Assembly: GCA_965230625.1 (NCBI GenBank)
Contig: CBDDLL010000001.1
Coordinates: forward strand, 3,348,001-3,412,000
DNA: 64,000 nucleotides
Origin: Saccharicrinis sp965230625
GTDB lineage: Bacteria; Bacteroidota; Bacteroidia; Bacteroidales; Marinilabiliaceae
Direction: 5' to 3'
The notes under the pieces were generated by a model. The model was given only the letters and a program-made list of their open reading frames with translations. It did no database searches and was not told the origin of the DNA. The translations under genes and the position numbers were made by a program. How positions within the stretch are numbered: position 1 is the first letter of the stretch; each line of letters begins with the position of its first letter. Below, one piece after another: positions 1 to 8,791 of this stretch.

Positions 1-1
1 A

Positions 2-2293
2 AACGAATTATGGTTTCATACTCATAGCGGATTCTTTCATATAAAGGATATAAATAAAAAACACTCTGCAGAAAAGATAGATTTAAAAACTAAAGTATAC
101 CAAATAGTTGAAGATGGTTGGGGTAATATGTGGTTTATTACCAGAAATGGATTACACAAGTATGATTATAGAAAGAAGAAGTATTTTCATTTTCCTCACA
201 TTGTAGACAGTAATGAGGGAAATAAAAAGAATAAGATTACAAGGGCATTAATTAATGATTCTAAAATATGGATTGGAGGTAGTGGAAATCTATTATTATT
301 TGATATAGAGAAAGAAACTAGTCAGGTTTATCAGTTTCCTTCTAATATTATTGATATTGAATGTGAGTTAGTAAATTCTCTTATAATGAGTAAAGATTCA
401 TCTTCGATTTGGATAACCACCCATTCAGATAAAATTTTCAAATTTGATATAAAGAGAAAAAAATTTGATATCATATCGTTGTCAAAATATCAATCGTTTA
501 GAGATAATCCAGGTTACATTTTAAATGCCATTCAGGATACAATTGGAAGGCTTTGGTTACCTACTTTTGGGGCGGGACTTTTAGCATATAATCCTAATGA
601 TAGTACTTTATCGTATGAATTGGCTGAAAATAAACTTGAAAATAATGTTTATGCAATAGAAGAAGATAACCAAAATAACATTTGGGTGTCTACTAACTTT
701 GGATTAACAAAAGTAAATCCATATACTAAAGAGGTTGTTAATTATACCCGTGCGGATGGTGTATTATGTGATGAATTTAACGAAAGATCTAGTTATAAAA
801 ATAATGATGAATCTATTCTTTTTGGTGGTATTGATTGGATTGTTGAATTTAATCCGACAGAAATTAAAAGAAATGAATATGATGCTCCGGTTTATGTAAA
901 AGCATGGACTATAGAACATAATACTTTAAAACATCAAAAGGATTTTAATGAAGAAATTAATCATATATACGATAAACAAATTGTATTAGATAAACCTACA
1001 GGTCAAATTAAGTTTTATACTTCGGTACTTGACTTTGCACATCCAAAGTATAATAAAATAAAGTGGAAACTTAAGGGGTATGATAAAGAATGGCATATTG
1101 ATTATGCTAAGGTACCAATTATTTATCCCAAATTACCACCAGGAAAGTATACTCTATTGTTAAAAGGATTAAACGCAGATGGACACTTATCCGAGCAAAC
1201 AGATTATGTAAACATAAAAGTTAAGGCGAGATTTTATGAAACACTCTATTTTAAGATTGCGCTTATTGCATTTATAATACTAATAGTTTTCATAATTTTT
1301 AAACGAGTTATTAATTCGCATCAAAGCAAAGAGTTAAAGTTAGCTAAGGCTGTGGATGGAAAAACAAAAGAGCTTGTTATTGCTAACAATAAGTTGGCTA
1401 GGTCGTTTGAGCAGTTGGAATGGTCGCACGAAGAAATATTAAATCAAAAAACAGAGTTAGAAATTCATAGGAATAATCTTGAAGAAATTGTGCGGGCACG
1501 AATCATGGATTTGGAAGTTGCTAAAAATAAAGCAGAAAGATCGGACATGCTAAAATCAACTTTTTTAGCAAACCTATCTCACGAAATCAGGACACCTATG
1601 AATGCAATAATGGGATTTAGTATTTTGCTTGATGCTTTAGATCATAATGAAACAGAGCAACGAAAAGAAGCAATTGCATCCATCAATACAAATGGTAGGA
1701 AGCTATTAAGAATCATTCATGACATTGTTGATATTTCCAAAATGGAGTCGGAAAATTTACAAATTAATTTGAAAGATGTATGCTTAAATAACATGATTAA
1801 GAGTGTTTTAAGTAAGTATAACTCAAATAATGTCGAGTTTAGGAAGAACTTGGAAATAGATGGAGGAAAAAGTGCTTTTGTATCTGATGAAGAGCGTCTT
1901 ACTCAAATTATAGATAACCTTTTATCTAATGCATTTAAGTTTACTGATAATGGTTATGTCGAGATTACTACAAAAACCATTGTTGTTGAAGATTTAGTAG
2001 ATTTTGGATTTGATATACCATCTAAAGTGTGGGGTAAGGATATATTTTTATGTATTGTAAAAGACTCTGGAATTGGAATCCCCAAAGATAAGCAGGATAA
2101 TGTTTTTAGTTCTTTTATAAAAGTAGATTATAATCATAAAATATATGAGGGAATGGGATTAGGATTAAGTATTGTTAAGTATCTGGTTAATTTATTAGGT
2201 GGAGATGTTAGGTTGGAGTCGGAGCCAGATAAGGGCAGTACTTTCTATTTTTATGTTGTTTCTAATCCAGAAAATTGCGTTCGAAATATTTAG
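2..2293 (+). CDS. Sensor histidine kinase with regulator-propeller and Y_Y_Y domains (5' end outside window)
   Basis: The reading frame is open to the left edge, so the true start lies outside the window; the first internal ATG is at 128. Visible parts in order: propeller repeats of the two-component-regulator type (motifs such as NMWFITRNGL, LWLPTFGAGL, NIWVSTNFGL), a Y_Y_Y immunoglobulin-like domain (about 970-1220), one membrane segment (about 1250-1310), a coiled coil, HisKA with the H-box SHEIRTPMNA near 1580, and HATPase with DSGIGIP and GLGLSI motifs. Proteins of this design sense ligands, often glycans, in the periplasm and signal inside the cell. Unlike many Bacteroidota members, this one stops after the ATPase domain, with no receiver or AraC domain, so it must pass phosphate to a separate regulator not seen nearby. 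The kinase assignment is firm; its ligand is unknown. Confidence 0.93.
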   Translation, partial: NELWFHTHSGFFHIKDINKKHSAEKIDLKTKVYQIVEDGWGNMWFITRNGLHKYDYRKKKYFHFPHIVDSNEGNKKNKITRALINDSKIWIGGSGNLLLFDIEKETSQVYQFPSNIIDIECELVNSLIMSKDSSSIWITTHSDKIFKFDIKRKKFDIISLSKYQSFRDNPGYILNAIQDTIGRLWLPTFGAGLLAYNPNDSTLSYELAENKLENNVYAIEEDNQNNIWVSTNFGLTKVNPYTKEVVNYTRADGVLCDEFNERSSYKNNDESILFGGIDWIVEFNPTEIKRNEYDAPVYVKAWTIEHNTLKHQKDFNEEINHIYDKQIVLDKPTGQIKFYTSVLDFAHPKYNKIKWKLKGYDKEWHIDYAKVPIIYPKLPPGKYTLLLKGLNADGHLSEQTDYVNIKVKARFYETLYFKIALIAFIILIVFIIFKRVINSHQSKELKLAKAVDGKTKELVIANNKLARSFEQLEWSHEEILNQKTELEIHRNNLEEIVRARIMDLEVAKNKAERSDMLKSTFLANLSHEIRTPMNAIMGFSILLDALDHNETEQRKEAIASINTNGRKLLRIIHDIVDISKMESENLQINLKDVCLNNMIKSVLSKYNSNNVEFRKNLEIDGGKSAFVSDEERLTQIIDNLLSNAFKFTDNGYVEITTKTIVVEDLVDFGFDIPSKVWGKDIFLCIVKDSGIGIPKDKQDNVFSSFIKVDYNHKIYEGMGLGLSIVKYLVNLLGGDVRLESEPDKGSTFYFYVVSNPENCVRNI

Positions 2294-2663
2294 GTCTAAA
2301 TTTTTCGAATTAATCTTGTACCATTCTATAATTGTCTTTGGATTAAGTTGGATACAGGTTATTAGCCAATTGTAATTGGTAATTGTTTGAAAAGCAGAAA
2401 CATTTACCATATTTTATCATTATTAGTAAAAGATGATTGAAATATTATAATTGCCAATATCCCTATGATATTAGCGTTATACTTTCATTCTGTTAGCTTT
2501 ATTCAGCGTTACAAAATTAGATAAAACTAATATCTCTAAAATTATTTAGTGCTGACCTCATATTGAAATCGGTATGAGTACAATTTGCCTATCTTCATTT
2601 TCCCTTCTTTGTTCTCCCACTTTAATTTCCTTTTTTTCTTAATACTTCCTATCCAAAACAATT

Positions 2664-2835
2664 AACCCAGAAATGTCATTAGACTATCTATTACATCTTC
2701 AAACATCTTCAAAATCAATCATTTCATTGCATTTATGCTCGTCAGCATAGCTTCGGCTATGACTCTTCACCCAAATACTTGATTTTATTGTTGTTTGAAT
2801 CTTCATTACAATACTCCAATGACATATCTGGGATT
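2664..2835. repeat. Palindromic intergenic repeat, family A, copy 1
   Basis: About 172 bp bounded by imperfect inverted repeats, AACCCAGAAATGTCATT on the left and AATGACATATCTGGGATT on the right. The interior shares motifs, in the same order, with 43112-43282: AATCTATTACA-like sequence near the left arm and TTTTATTGT followed by TTCATnA near the right arm. It lies in a gene-free stretch of about 820 bp (2294-3116), where I see no other gene. Confidence 0.65.
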
Positions 2836-3116
2836 AAAAACCAATATGTGACACAGTACTTATTTAATTACACCTAAAAAATATTATTGACGAAACATAA
2901 AATACAGTACAAAAGGGTTATTGTTTTGGTGTTTTTTAGCACTTAACTTCATATAACACTATAGACCATTTTTAGGATTTAGATAAAAATTCTAATTACT
3001 TATTGTTAAATGGATGGTTATTAATTATTTATTACTAGGCATTATTTCATGTATAATAAGATAGATGATCTAATAATGTTAAAAAATAGGATTCTTTAAT
3101 TAAATGTAAATGTCAT

Positions 3117-3947
3117 ATGGATAGCACTTTACTAGAATTCAATAATACTCTCTATACCCAAGAGGAAATTGATATGATGATAAATGAGTTTCAAATTAAA
3201 GGTTATGCTGTTCTTCCCAATATATTTCAACGCGAATCGGTACCCTTGTTTAAAGATCATTTAGAACATATAATGTACAATACTGGATTAGGTTATACTT
3301 TACCAGACGATTCACATCATTATTTACAAGCAGCATTAGCTCCTAAGGCCAGACAGGTTCTTCCATACTCATTATCTGGCTCACAAACTAAACTAATGCC
3401 ATCGATACATACAACTATTATTGTAATAGAAACCAATGAAACCAAAGGAAAATACGCACCAGGATGGCACAAAGACAGACAACCAGATGGTATGCCAGGG
3501 AAAGAGTACCATTATCCGGCAGACGTTTTTTTGGCCTTTTACTTTGAAGATATGGATGAAGACAATGGGCCTACACAAATTATTCCTGGTTCTCATAGAA
3601 ATATAAGCTTACAACCTGGAGAAGGTGCATTAGTGGAGTCAATAACATTAAATATGGAAGATGCTGTGTTATTAGATCAAAGAGCATGGCACAGAGGGAT
3701 TCCAAGAAATACTGAAGGTACAAGGTTTGTAATCGTATATGGAATATATGGTTTGCCTCATTATTATGGAAACAATGTTCAAATGCCACGCATACAGATG
3801 AAGTATTGGATGAATGCCAAAACGGTTAAGGATAGGGTTTATTTTGGAGGTCCATTTGCACCTCCAACAATTATGAAATATGATTCGGAAAAATTAATCT
3901 TAGAAACAAAACAACCTATTAAGAATCAGTTTCAAGAAACAGTATAA
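3117..3947 (+). CDS. PhyH-family Fe(II)/2-oxoglutarate dioxygenase
   Basis: This 276-residue protein carries the PhyH (phytanoyl-CoA dioxygenase) signature: H118-K-D120 as the HxD iron ligands, a PGSHR segment (157-161), the distal iron ligand H192 in WHRG, and R203 as the likely 2-oxoglutarate anchor. Such enzymes hydroxylate or otherwise oxidise small molecules, or sometimes carrier- or peptide-bound residues, using iron, oxygen and 2-oxoglutarate. There is no signal peptide, so it is cytoplasmic. The stop codon lies 2 nt before the start of the methyltransferase-like gene, which is itself 18 nt before the first collar gene, so the three are probably one transcript. The substrate cannot be told from sequence. 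The ligand set looks intact, so the enzyme is probably active. Confidence 0.85.
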   Translation: MDSTLLEFNNTLYTQEEIDMMINEFQIKGYAVLPNIFQRESVPLFKDHLEHIMYNTGLGYTLPDDSHHYLQAALAPKARQVLPYSLSGSQTKLMPSIHTTIIVIETNETKGKYAPGWHKDRQPDGMPGKEYHYPADVFLAFYFEDMDEDNGPTQIIPGSHRNISLQPGEGALVESITLNMEDAVLLDQRAWHRGIPRNTEGTRFVIVYGIYGLPHYYGNNVQMPRIQMKYWMNAKTVKDRVYFGGPFAPPTIMKYDSEKLILETKQPIKNQFQETV

Positions 3948-3949
3948 TC

Positions 3950-4945
3950 ATGCATAATACCGATATAATTAATTTAAGAAGCCTTTTAAAAAACGCAACA
4001 AATACTATTCTTAACTGCGGTAATTCAGTTGGAGAAATGAAAAAATCGGTTGACTGTATGTACGAAATATACAGTTCTGTATCTGGTGTTACGTTTAATA
4101 ATCAAAATGATGAAGAACTATTTCTCCGCTCAGGAAAGGCTATATCAACCTCAGAGGCTGCATTTTGCCTTATGGATATGAAAAGGACAGCCTTTTTTTT
4201 AAGAGGAATTAATAAAGCTATTGAAGATATGCATTTGCAAAAAGGAATAACCGAGATTAAAATTCTTTATGCAGGTTGTGGACCATATGGTACTCTAAGT
4301 ACTCCCTTACTATTGAAATATAAACATTTAAAATTAACCGTTGATTTATTGGATATTAATCAAACCTCATTAAATTCTGTAAAACGAATCATTAAAACTC
4401 TCAATCTTAATTCTCACATTAATAACTATATATTAGCTGATGCAGCAGAGTTTAAAATGGATAGAAAGTATGATATTATTATATCGGAAACCATGCAAGC
4501 AGCACTCAAAAACGAACCGCAGGTAGCCATTATGCAAAACCTGATTCCTCAGATGCAAGAACATGCCATATTTATACCGGAAAAAATTGTTATTGGTTTA
4601 CAAGTGAGCTCTAATGGAGTTTGGAATAAAAAAGAATTAAAGCTGGAAAAGGAGGAACGAGTTAACGTTGCTGAAGTTTTTAATATTAGTAAGAAGAATA
4701 TTTCAGATGTTGATATTGAAAAAACATTTCTAATTCCTGACTTTTTTGGTAATGAGCAGAAAATTAGATTGAGTACAACCATTAAGGTATATAAAAGTTA
4801 TGTTTTAAAAGAAGAGGATTGTACACTTAATTTTCCACAAGAACTTCCTTCAGATGACCTAAGAAACTCTAAGTTTTTAACCTTTAGGTATGAAAAAACA
4901 AAATTACCAAGAATTAAATCTCTGAATATGTACACTGTTTATTAA
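3950..4945 (+). CDS. SAM-dependent methyltransferase with PRMT-like double-Glu motif (paralog 1)
   Basis: A class I methyltransferase fold is indicated by motif I ILYAGCGPYG (105-114), an acidic residue after strand 2 (LLDIN, D135) and the post-strand-4 motif DIIISETMQAALKNEPQVAI. That motif has two Glu residues, E180 and E189, nine apart after a Ser. This is the same spacing as the double-E loop (E144/E153 of PRMT1) that binds the guanidinium group in protein arginine methyltransferases. The N-terminal 100 residues are helical and match no domain I know. The gene follows the dioxygenase by 2 nt and precedes a tail-collar gene by 18 nt. A paralog sits on the opposite strand at 7709-8722. Methyltransferase is well supported; arginine or guanidino specificity is inference. 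Confidence 0.75.
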   Translation: MHNTDIINLRSLLKNATNTILNCGNSVGEMKKSVDCMYEIYSSVSGVTFNNQNDEELFLRSGKAISTSEAAFCLMDMKRTAFFLRGINKAIEDMHLQKGITEIKILYAGCGPYGTLSTPLLLKYKHLKLTVDLLDINQTSLNSVKRIIKTLNLNSHINNYILADAAEFKMDRKYDIIISETMQAALKNEPQVAIMQNLIPQMQEHAIFIPEKIVIGLQVSSNGVWNKKELKLEKEERVNVAEVFNISKKNISDVDIEKTFLIPDFFGNEQKIRLSTTIKVYKSYVLKEEDCTLNFPQELPSDDLRNSKFLTFRYEKTKLPRIKSLNMYTVY

Positions 4946-4963
4946 CCATTAAATTTAAATATT

Positions 4964-5488
4964 ATGGAACCATTTATTTCAATGATTTGTGTATGGCCTC
5001 TTGATTGGGCACATAGAAAATGGGCTAATTGTTGGGGACAATTACTTCAAATAAGTCAAAATAGTACATTGTATGCTTTAATTGGCAATACTTATGGAGG
5101 AAATGGAACAACTGACTTTGCACTTCCCGATTTAAGAGGTCGTGTGCCTATTGGATATGGACATGGTCCTAACTTGACCAGTTACGGTTTAGGTCAATTG
5201 GGAGGTTACGAAATGATAAATCTAAGTGTGAATCAGGTGCCTGCGCATCCTGTTAAGGCTAGTACTGTAGGTGGAACAGAGACAGTACCTGGAGAAAATA
5301 ATGCAACGACAATTGCAGCAAGTTCAGCTGGTCGTGCAACAGCCAGTAATATCTATAACGACCAAACTCCAACGGTAACTTTAAATACTGGTAGTCAAGG
5401 ATCATCTCAGCCTCATGAGAATAGACAACCTTTTTTAGCAGTTAATTACATAATTGCATTAGATGGATTATTTCCATCAAGAAACTAG
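4964..5488 (+). CDS. Phage tail-collar (microcystin-dependent-like) protein, copy 1
   Basis: The 174-residue protein matches the tail-collar family: a GQLLQISQNSTLYALIG segment, TYGGNG, FALPDLRGRVPIG, then a Gly/Thr/Asn-rich centre and the closing QPHENRQPFLAVNYIIAL...PSRN. Family members form trimeric tips of phage tail fibres, and stand-alone versions are common in Bacteroidota chromosomes with no phage nearby. The N-terminus (SMICVWPLDWAHRKW) differs from the usual family start in having CVWPL and two Trp close together. There is no signal peptide. It lies 18 nt after the methyltransferase, so the two are probably co-transcribed. The C-terminal half is nearly identical to that of the next gene. 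Confidence 0.85.
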   Translation: MEPFISMICVWPLDWAHRKWANCWGQLLQISQNSTLYALIGNTYGGNGTTDFALPDLRGRVPIGYGHGPNLTSYGLGQLGGYEMINLSVNQVPAHPVKASTVGGTETVPGENNATTIAASSAGRATASNIYNDQTPTVTLNTGSQGSSQPHENRQPFLAVNYIIALDGLFPSRN

Positions 5489-5752
5489 TAGACAGTTCAT
5501 GAAGTAACTAAGTCGAAAGTTTAAAGTCGATCCAAATAAAAAATAAGATTAGAGCGCTGATTGCAAGTGAAATACAAATGTAATAGCTCGATTGGGTTAG
5601 ACAGATCTATTACCTGTTATTTTTTTGAACGCTATACTAGATTTATAAAAAATCGCTTTTGTAGATATTCAATATGATAGCTTTTGAGCTGTATCATCAA
5701 TTAAAAAATGTTTTTAGAAGATTTTTAATTACAACACTTTAAATTGTTACTT

Positions 5753-6277
5753 ATGGACTCGTTTTTATCAATGATTTGTGTTTGGCCTCTTAATTGGGCT
5801 CCAAGATTATGGGCAATGTGCTCGGGTACTCTTATTAGTATTGCCGACAATCAGGCTTTGTATTCGCTATTAGGAACTACATATGGAGGGGATGGCAGAA
5901 GTAATTTTGCACTTCCTGATTTAAGAGGTCGTGTGCCAATTGGATTTGGACAAGGTACTGGTTTATCTAACTATTTTTTAGGTCAAGCCGGAGGTTTTGA
6001 GATAATTACTTTAAGTATGAATCAAGTACCTGCACATCCTGTTAAGGCTAGTGCTGTGGATGGAGCTGAAACAGTACCGGGAGAAAATAATGCAACAACA
6101 ATTGCAGCAAGTTCAGCTGGACGTGCAACAGCTAGTAATATTTATAACGACCAAGCACCTACAATATCTTTAAATACAGGTAGTCAGGGAGATACTCAGC
6201 CCCATGAGAATAGGCAACCCTTTTTAGCAGTAAACTATATTATTAGTATGCAAGGATTATATCCGTCCAGGAACTAA
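5753..6277 (+). CDS. Phage tail-collar (microcystin-dependent-like) protein, copy 2
   Basis: This is a paralog of the preceding collar protein with the same length and layout (TYGGDG, FALPDLRGRVPIG, PHENRQPFLAVNYIISM, PSRN). The start was set at the ATG at 5753 because it aligns with the start of copy 1; an upstream TTG at 5744 would add three residues without support. From the VPAHPVKAS segment to AGRATASNIYNDQ the two copies are almost the same at the nucleotide level, while the N-terminal third has diverged. That pattern fits a tandem duplication with later gene conversion of the 3' half. A 264-nt gap separates it from copy 1. Confidence 0.85.
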   Translation: MDSFLSMICVWPLNWAPRLWAMCSGTLISIADNQALYSLLGTTYGGDGRSNFALPDLRGRVPIGFGQGTGLSNYFLGQAGGFEIITLSMNQVPAHPVKASAVDGAETVPGENNATTIAASSAGRATASNIYNDQAPTISLNTGSQGDTQPHENRQPFLAVNYIISMQGLYPSRN

Positions 6278-6303
6278 ATAGTTATTAGTTAAATTATTAT
6301 GAT

Positions 6304-6344
6304 GATTTCCACTATTTATAAACCATTACAAAATAGTGGAAATC
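6304..6344. terminator. Strong hairpin after collar copy 2
   Basis: A perfect 14-bp stem, GATTTCCACTATTT paired with AAATAGTGGAAATC, has a 13-nt loop and starts 26 nt after the collar stop codon. No long T-run follows, so it may stabilise the mRNA 3' end or act as an attenuator rather than a classical terminator. Confidence 0.6.
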
Positions 6345-6542
6345 CTTAAACAATAGCTTATCAAAAATATATGTTATTCAAACTTAATAAACTAATGTTT
6401 GTAAATAACGCTACAGCCCAAATACTAATTAAATATTGCTAAAAGGATATGATTTTAAAATGAATAACAAGAAGAATATCAGGACCTTTCAGTAAGAAGC
6501 ATTTAGTCTTGATATGTCGCACTCTTTAATACATAAATATCA

Positions 6543-7712
6543 ATGCAGTTCAATAACAATAAAACAAAAATTGGAATACTTACACCGTATTCATCTATCT
6601 ACCCAAATATGATTCCATCCATTGTGAATGGTTTCTATTGTTCAATGTCTTCAAAATATCAAGAAGAGTTCCAGTTTATTCCTGAATATATAAAGCAAGG
6701 TGGAGATAAAGTAGTAAAGGAAGCTGTTCAAAAGTTAATTCAATACGATAGGGTAGACATAGTTTCGGGAATAATTAGTTACCGTTCTGTTCCCGAATTA
6801 ATACCAATTATAGAGAGCCATAATAAAGTAGCTTTCTTTTTTGATATGGGTGAATACATACCGTATGTAAACCAATTAAGTAACACAGTATTTTATAATA
6901 GTTTCCAGTTATGGCAATCGGAGTTTGCATTGGGTTATTGGACACAAAAAAAGTTTGGAGATAAAGGATTAGTAATAATGCCTTTGTACGATTCGGGTTA
7001 TCATCTACAAAGTGCTTTTAGGCAAGGAACTATTTATGCAGGCTCTAAGTTTATTGATTACTTGGTTCTGCCTTACAAAGAAGGTAAATCGCAGGTTATA
7101 GGCCAAGTTCAGGATTTTTTTGAGAAGATTAAAAAAACGTCACCATCGTATTTACATGCTCTCTTTTGTGGTACAGAAGCATTTGAATTCTTTGATGAAT
7201 TTAAAAAGTCAGGCTTAGGAGGCAATATTCCATTAGTTGTTAGTGCTCATATGGCTTCGGAAGAAATCTTGGATAAAGTACGAAATCTGGATTTAAAGTT
7301 TTATTCAGCTTCAATGTGGGACTATAATAGGGTAGATGAATTAAATAAAAAATTTAAGGCTAGCTTTTTACAACAAACAGGAGGTAAAGCAGATGTTTTC
7401 TCCTTATTGGGTTACGAAATGGGATTGGCTTTTAATCAATTATATCCTCAAATAAAAAAGAAAGATTGGAAAGAGGTAGTAAAAAATCTAAAAGAATATA
7501 AGGTTGTTTCCCCTCGGGGTGAAAGAAACTTTAACCTTGATTCGGAATATACCTTACCAACAATAGATATAGAAAAGATTGAAATAAGTAATAAAATGGT
7601 CAAAAAAATAGTAGTTGACCAAGGTTGTTCTTTGAAATACGATAATGATGTTTTTGAATCAATTCATAAAGAAAATGTTACTGGTTGGCAAAATCCTTAT
7701 TTATGTGTTTAA
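6543..7712 (+). CDS. Periplasmic-binding-protein-like fold, ABC substrate-binding type, without signal peptide
   Basis: The 389-residue sequence has the layout of type 1 periplasmic binding proteins of the branched-chain amino acid/urea class: an N-terminal strand KIGILTPYSSIYP, an alternating alpha/beta lobe, GLVIMPLYDSGYHLQ at the domain crossover, and GYEMGLAFNQL in the C-terminal lobe. It starts directly with the first strand, with no signal peptide or lipobox, so it should be cytoplasmic. No permease or ATPase genes are adjacent. Its position beside the collar and methyltransferase genes suggests a ligand-sensing or scaffold role, which is inference. Its stop overlaps the stop of the convergent methyltransferase gene by 3 nt. 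Confidence 0.7.
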   Translation: MQFNNNKTKIGILTPYSSIYPNMIPSIVNGFYCSMSSKYQEEFQFIPEYIKQGGDKVVKEAVQKLIQYDRVDIVSGIISYRSVPELIPIIESHNKVAFFFDMGEYIPYVNQLSNTVFYNSFQLWQSEFALGYWTQKKFGDKGLVIMPLYDSGYHLQSAFRQGTIYAGSKFIDYLVLPYKEGKSQVIGQVQDFFEKIKKTSPSYLHALFCGTEAFEFFDEFKKSGLGGNIPLVVSAHMASEEILDKVRNLDLKFYSASMWDYNRVDELNKKFKASFLQQTGGKADVFSLLGYEMGLAFNQLYPQIKKKDWKEVVKNLKEYKVVSPRGERNFNLDSEYTLPTIDIEKIEISNKMVKKIVVDQGCSLKYDNDVFESIHKENVTGWQNPYLCV

Positions 7713-8722
7713 ATAATGGGAGTAAGCTCAATACGAGGATTTTGATCATTTACATAAAAAACATCAAAATTTTTTCCATAACACTCATCTGTTAAGGAAT
7801 AGCATATTGTTTTTTGGGTAATCCATGATTCATTTTCTTTTATAAAAATATCATCATATACATTAATTTCGGTGATTAGTAACAATTCGTTGAGATTTCT
7901 TTTAATATCCTTGGTACGAATTGACTTTAGCCAATATTGGTTGGATTTTGTTTTTTTAATCATTTTATAAAACGGCTTGTTAGCTATCAAAATACAATCA
8001 ACAAATTGACGGTGATGATTATAGTTTTGGTTTATGGAATTATGCATCCATTTTGGCATAACTTTTTTTTCTAAATAAACAGAAGAGGCCAACAGGTTAA
8101 CTTTAATAAATTCAGGTATCAAGTGGCCATTAGGTTTAAGATAATTAATGAGGTTGGAAAAAATGGCTACCTGGGGTTCTCTCGATAATGCTTTATCCAT
8201 TGTTTCCGAAATAATAATATCGAACCTGTCAGCAGTTGCATACGTTAGAGCATCGCAGCAAGAAACAAGTTTAAAATAACTTTCTTTTTTAAGTTCTTTA
8301 ATTAGTTGTTTAGAAATAAAATGAGAATGTTCATTAATCTCTAATGCTGTAATATTTATTTCCTTATTAGAAAGTAAAAATAAGAGTGGAAGTATAATAG
8401 TTAAATAAGGACCAGTTCCAGCATACAATATATTTAGCTTTGTGCTATGTTGTTTTAATTTCTCTGTAGCGCATTTGTATACACCATACATAAATGAGTA
8501 AGTCCTAAAATAATCCTGAAAACAGTTTCTGGCTAGTTCTGGATTAATGGCTATTCCTTTAGTTAGTATTATATCAGTAGGTTGTGTGTTTTTGTCAATG
8601 TCGTTTCCAATAGTCCGGATAAGTAAATCTTCAAGATACTTTAACTGATTTATTTTTTCTTCAAATCGATCATCAGAAGTTATTAAATCGTTAACAACAG
8701 CCTTAAACACCTTTTCTTTCAT
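7709..8722 (-). CDS. SAM-dependent methyltransferase with PRMT-like double-Glu motif (paralog 2)
   Basis: This is a paralog of the product of 3950-4945. Shared features are NILYAGTGPY (97-106), an acidic residue after strand 2 (ALEIN, E128), and DIIISETMDKALSREPQVAI with E173 and E182 nine residues apart, the PRMT double-E spacing. The sequences are otherwise well diverged, so the duplication is not recent and the two may act on different targets. It is transcribed towards the binding-protein gene with overlapping stop codons, and divergently from the large secreted repeat protein, with 69 nt between the starts. No signal peptide is present. Arginine methylation is only inferred from the motif. 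Confidence 0.72.
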   Translation of the reverse strand: MKEKVFKAVVNDLITSDDRFEEKINQLKYLEDLLIRTIGNDIDKNTQPTDIILTKGIAINPELARNCFQDYFRTYSFMYGVYKCATEKLKQHSTKLNILYAGTGPYLTIILPLLFLLSNKEINITALEINEHSHFISKQLIKELKKESYFKLVSCCDALTYATADRFDIIISETMDKALSREPQVAIFSNLINYLKPNGHLIPEFIKVNLLASSVYLEKKVMPKWMHNSINQNYNHHRQFVDCILIANKPFYKMIKKTKSNQYWLKSIRTKDIKRNLNELLLITEINVYDDIFIKENESWITQKTICYSLTDECYGKNFDVFYVNDQNPRIELTPII

Positions 8723-8791
8723 TGCTTAAACACAATTATGGGATTAACTTATATATAGAATAAATAATATACTAATTTAAAATCAGATGTT

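Noticed and set aside
4964..6277. Prophage remnant
   Set aside because: Tail-collar proteins are the only phage-like genes; no capsid, terminase, integrase or lysis gene is nearby.
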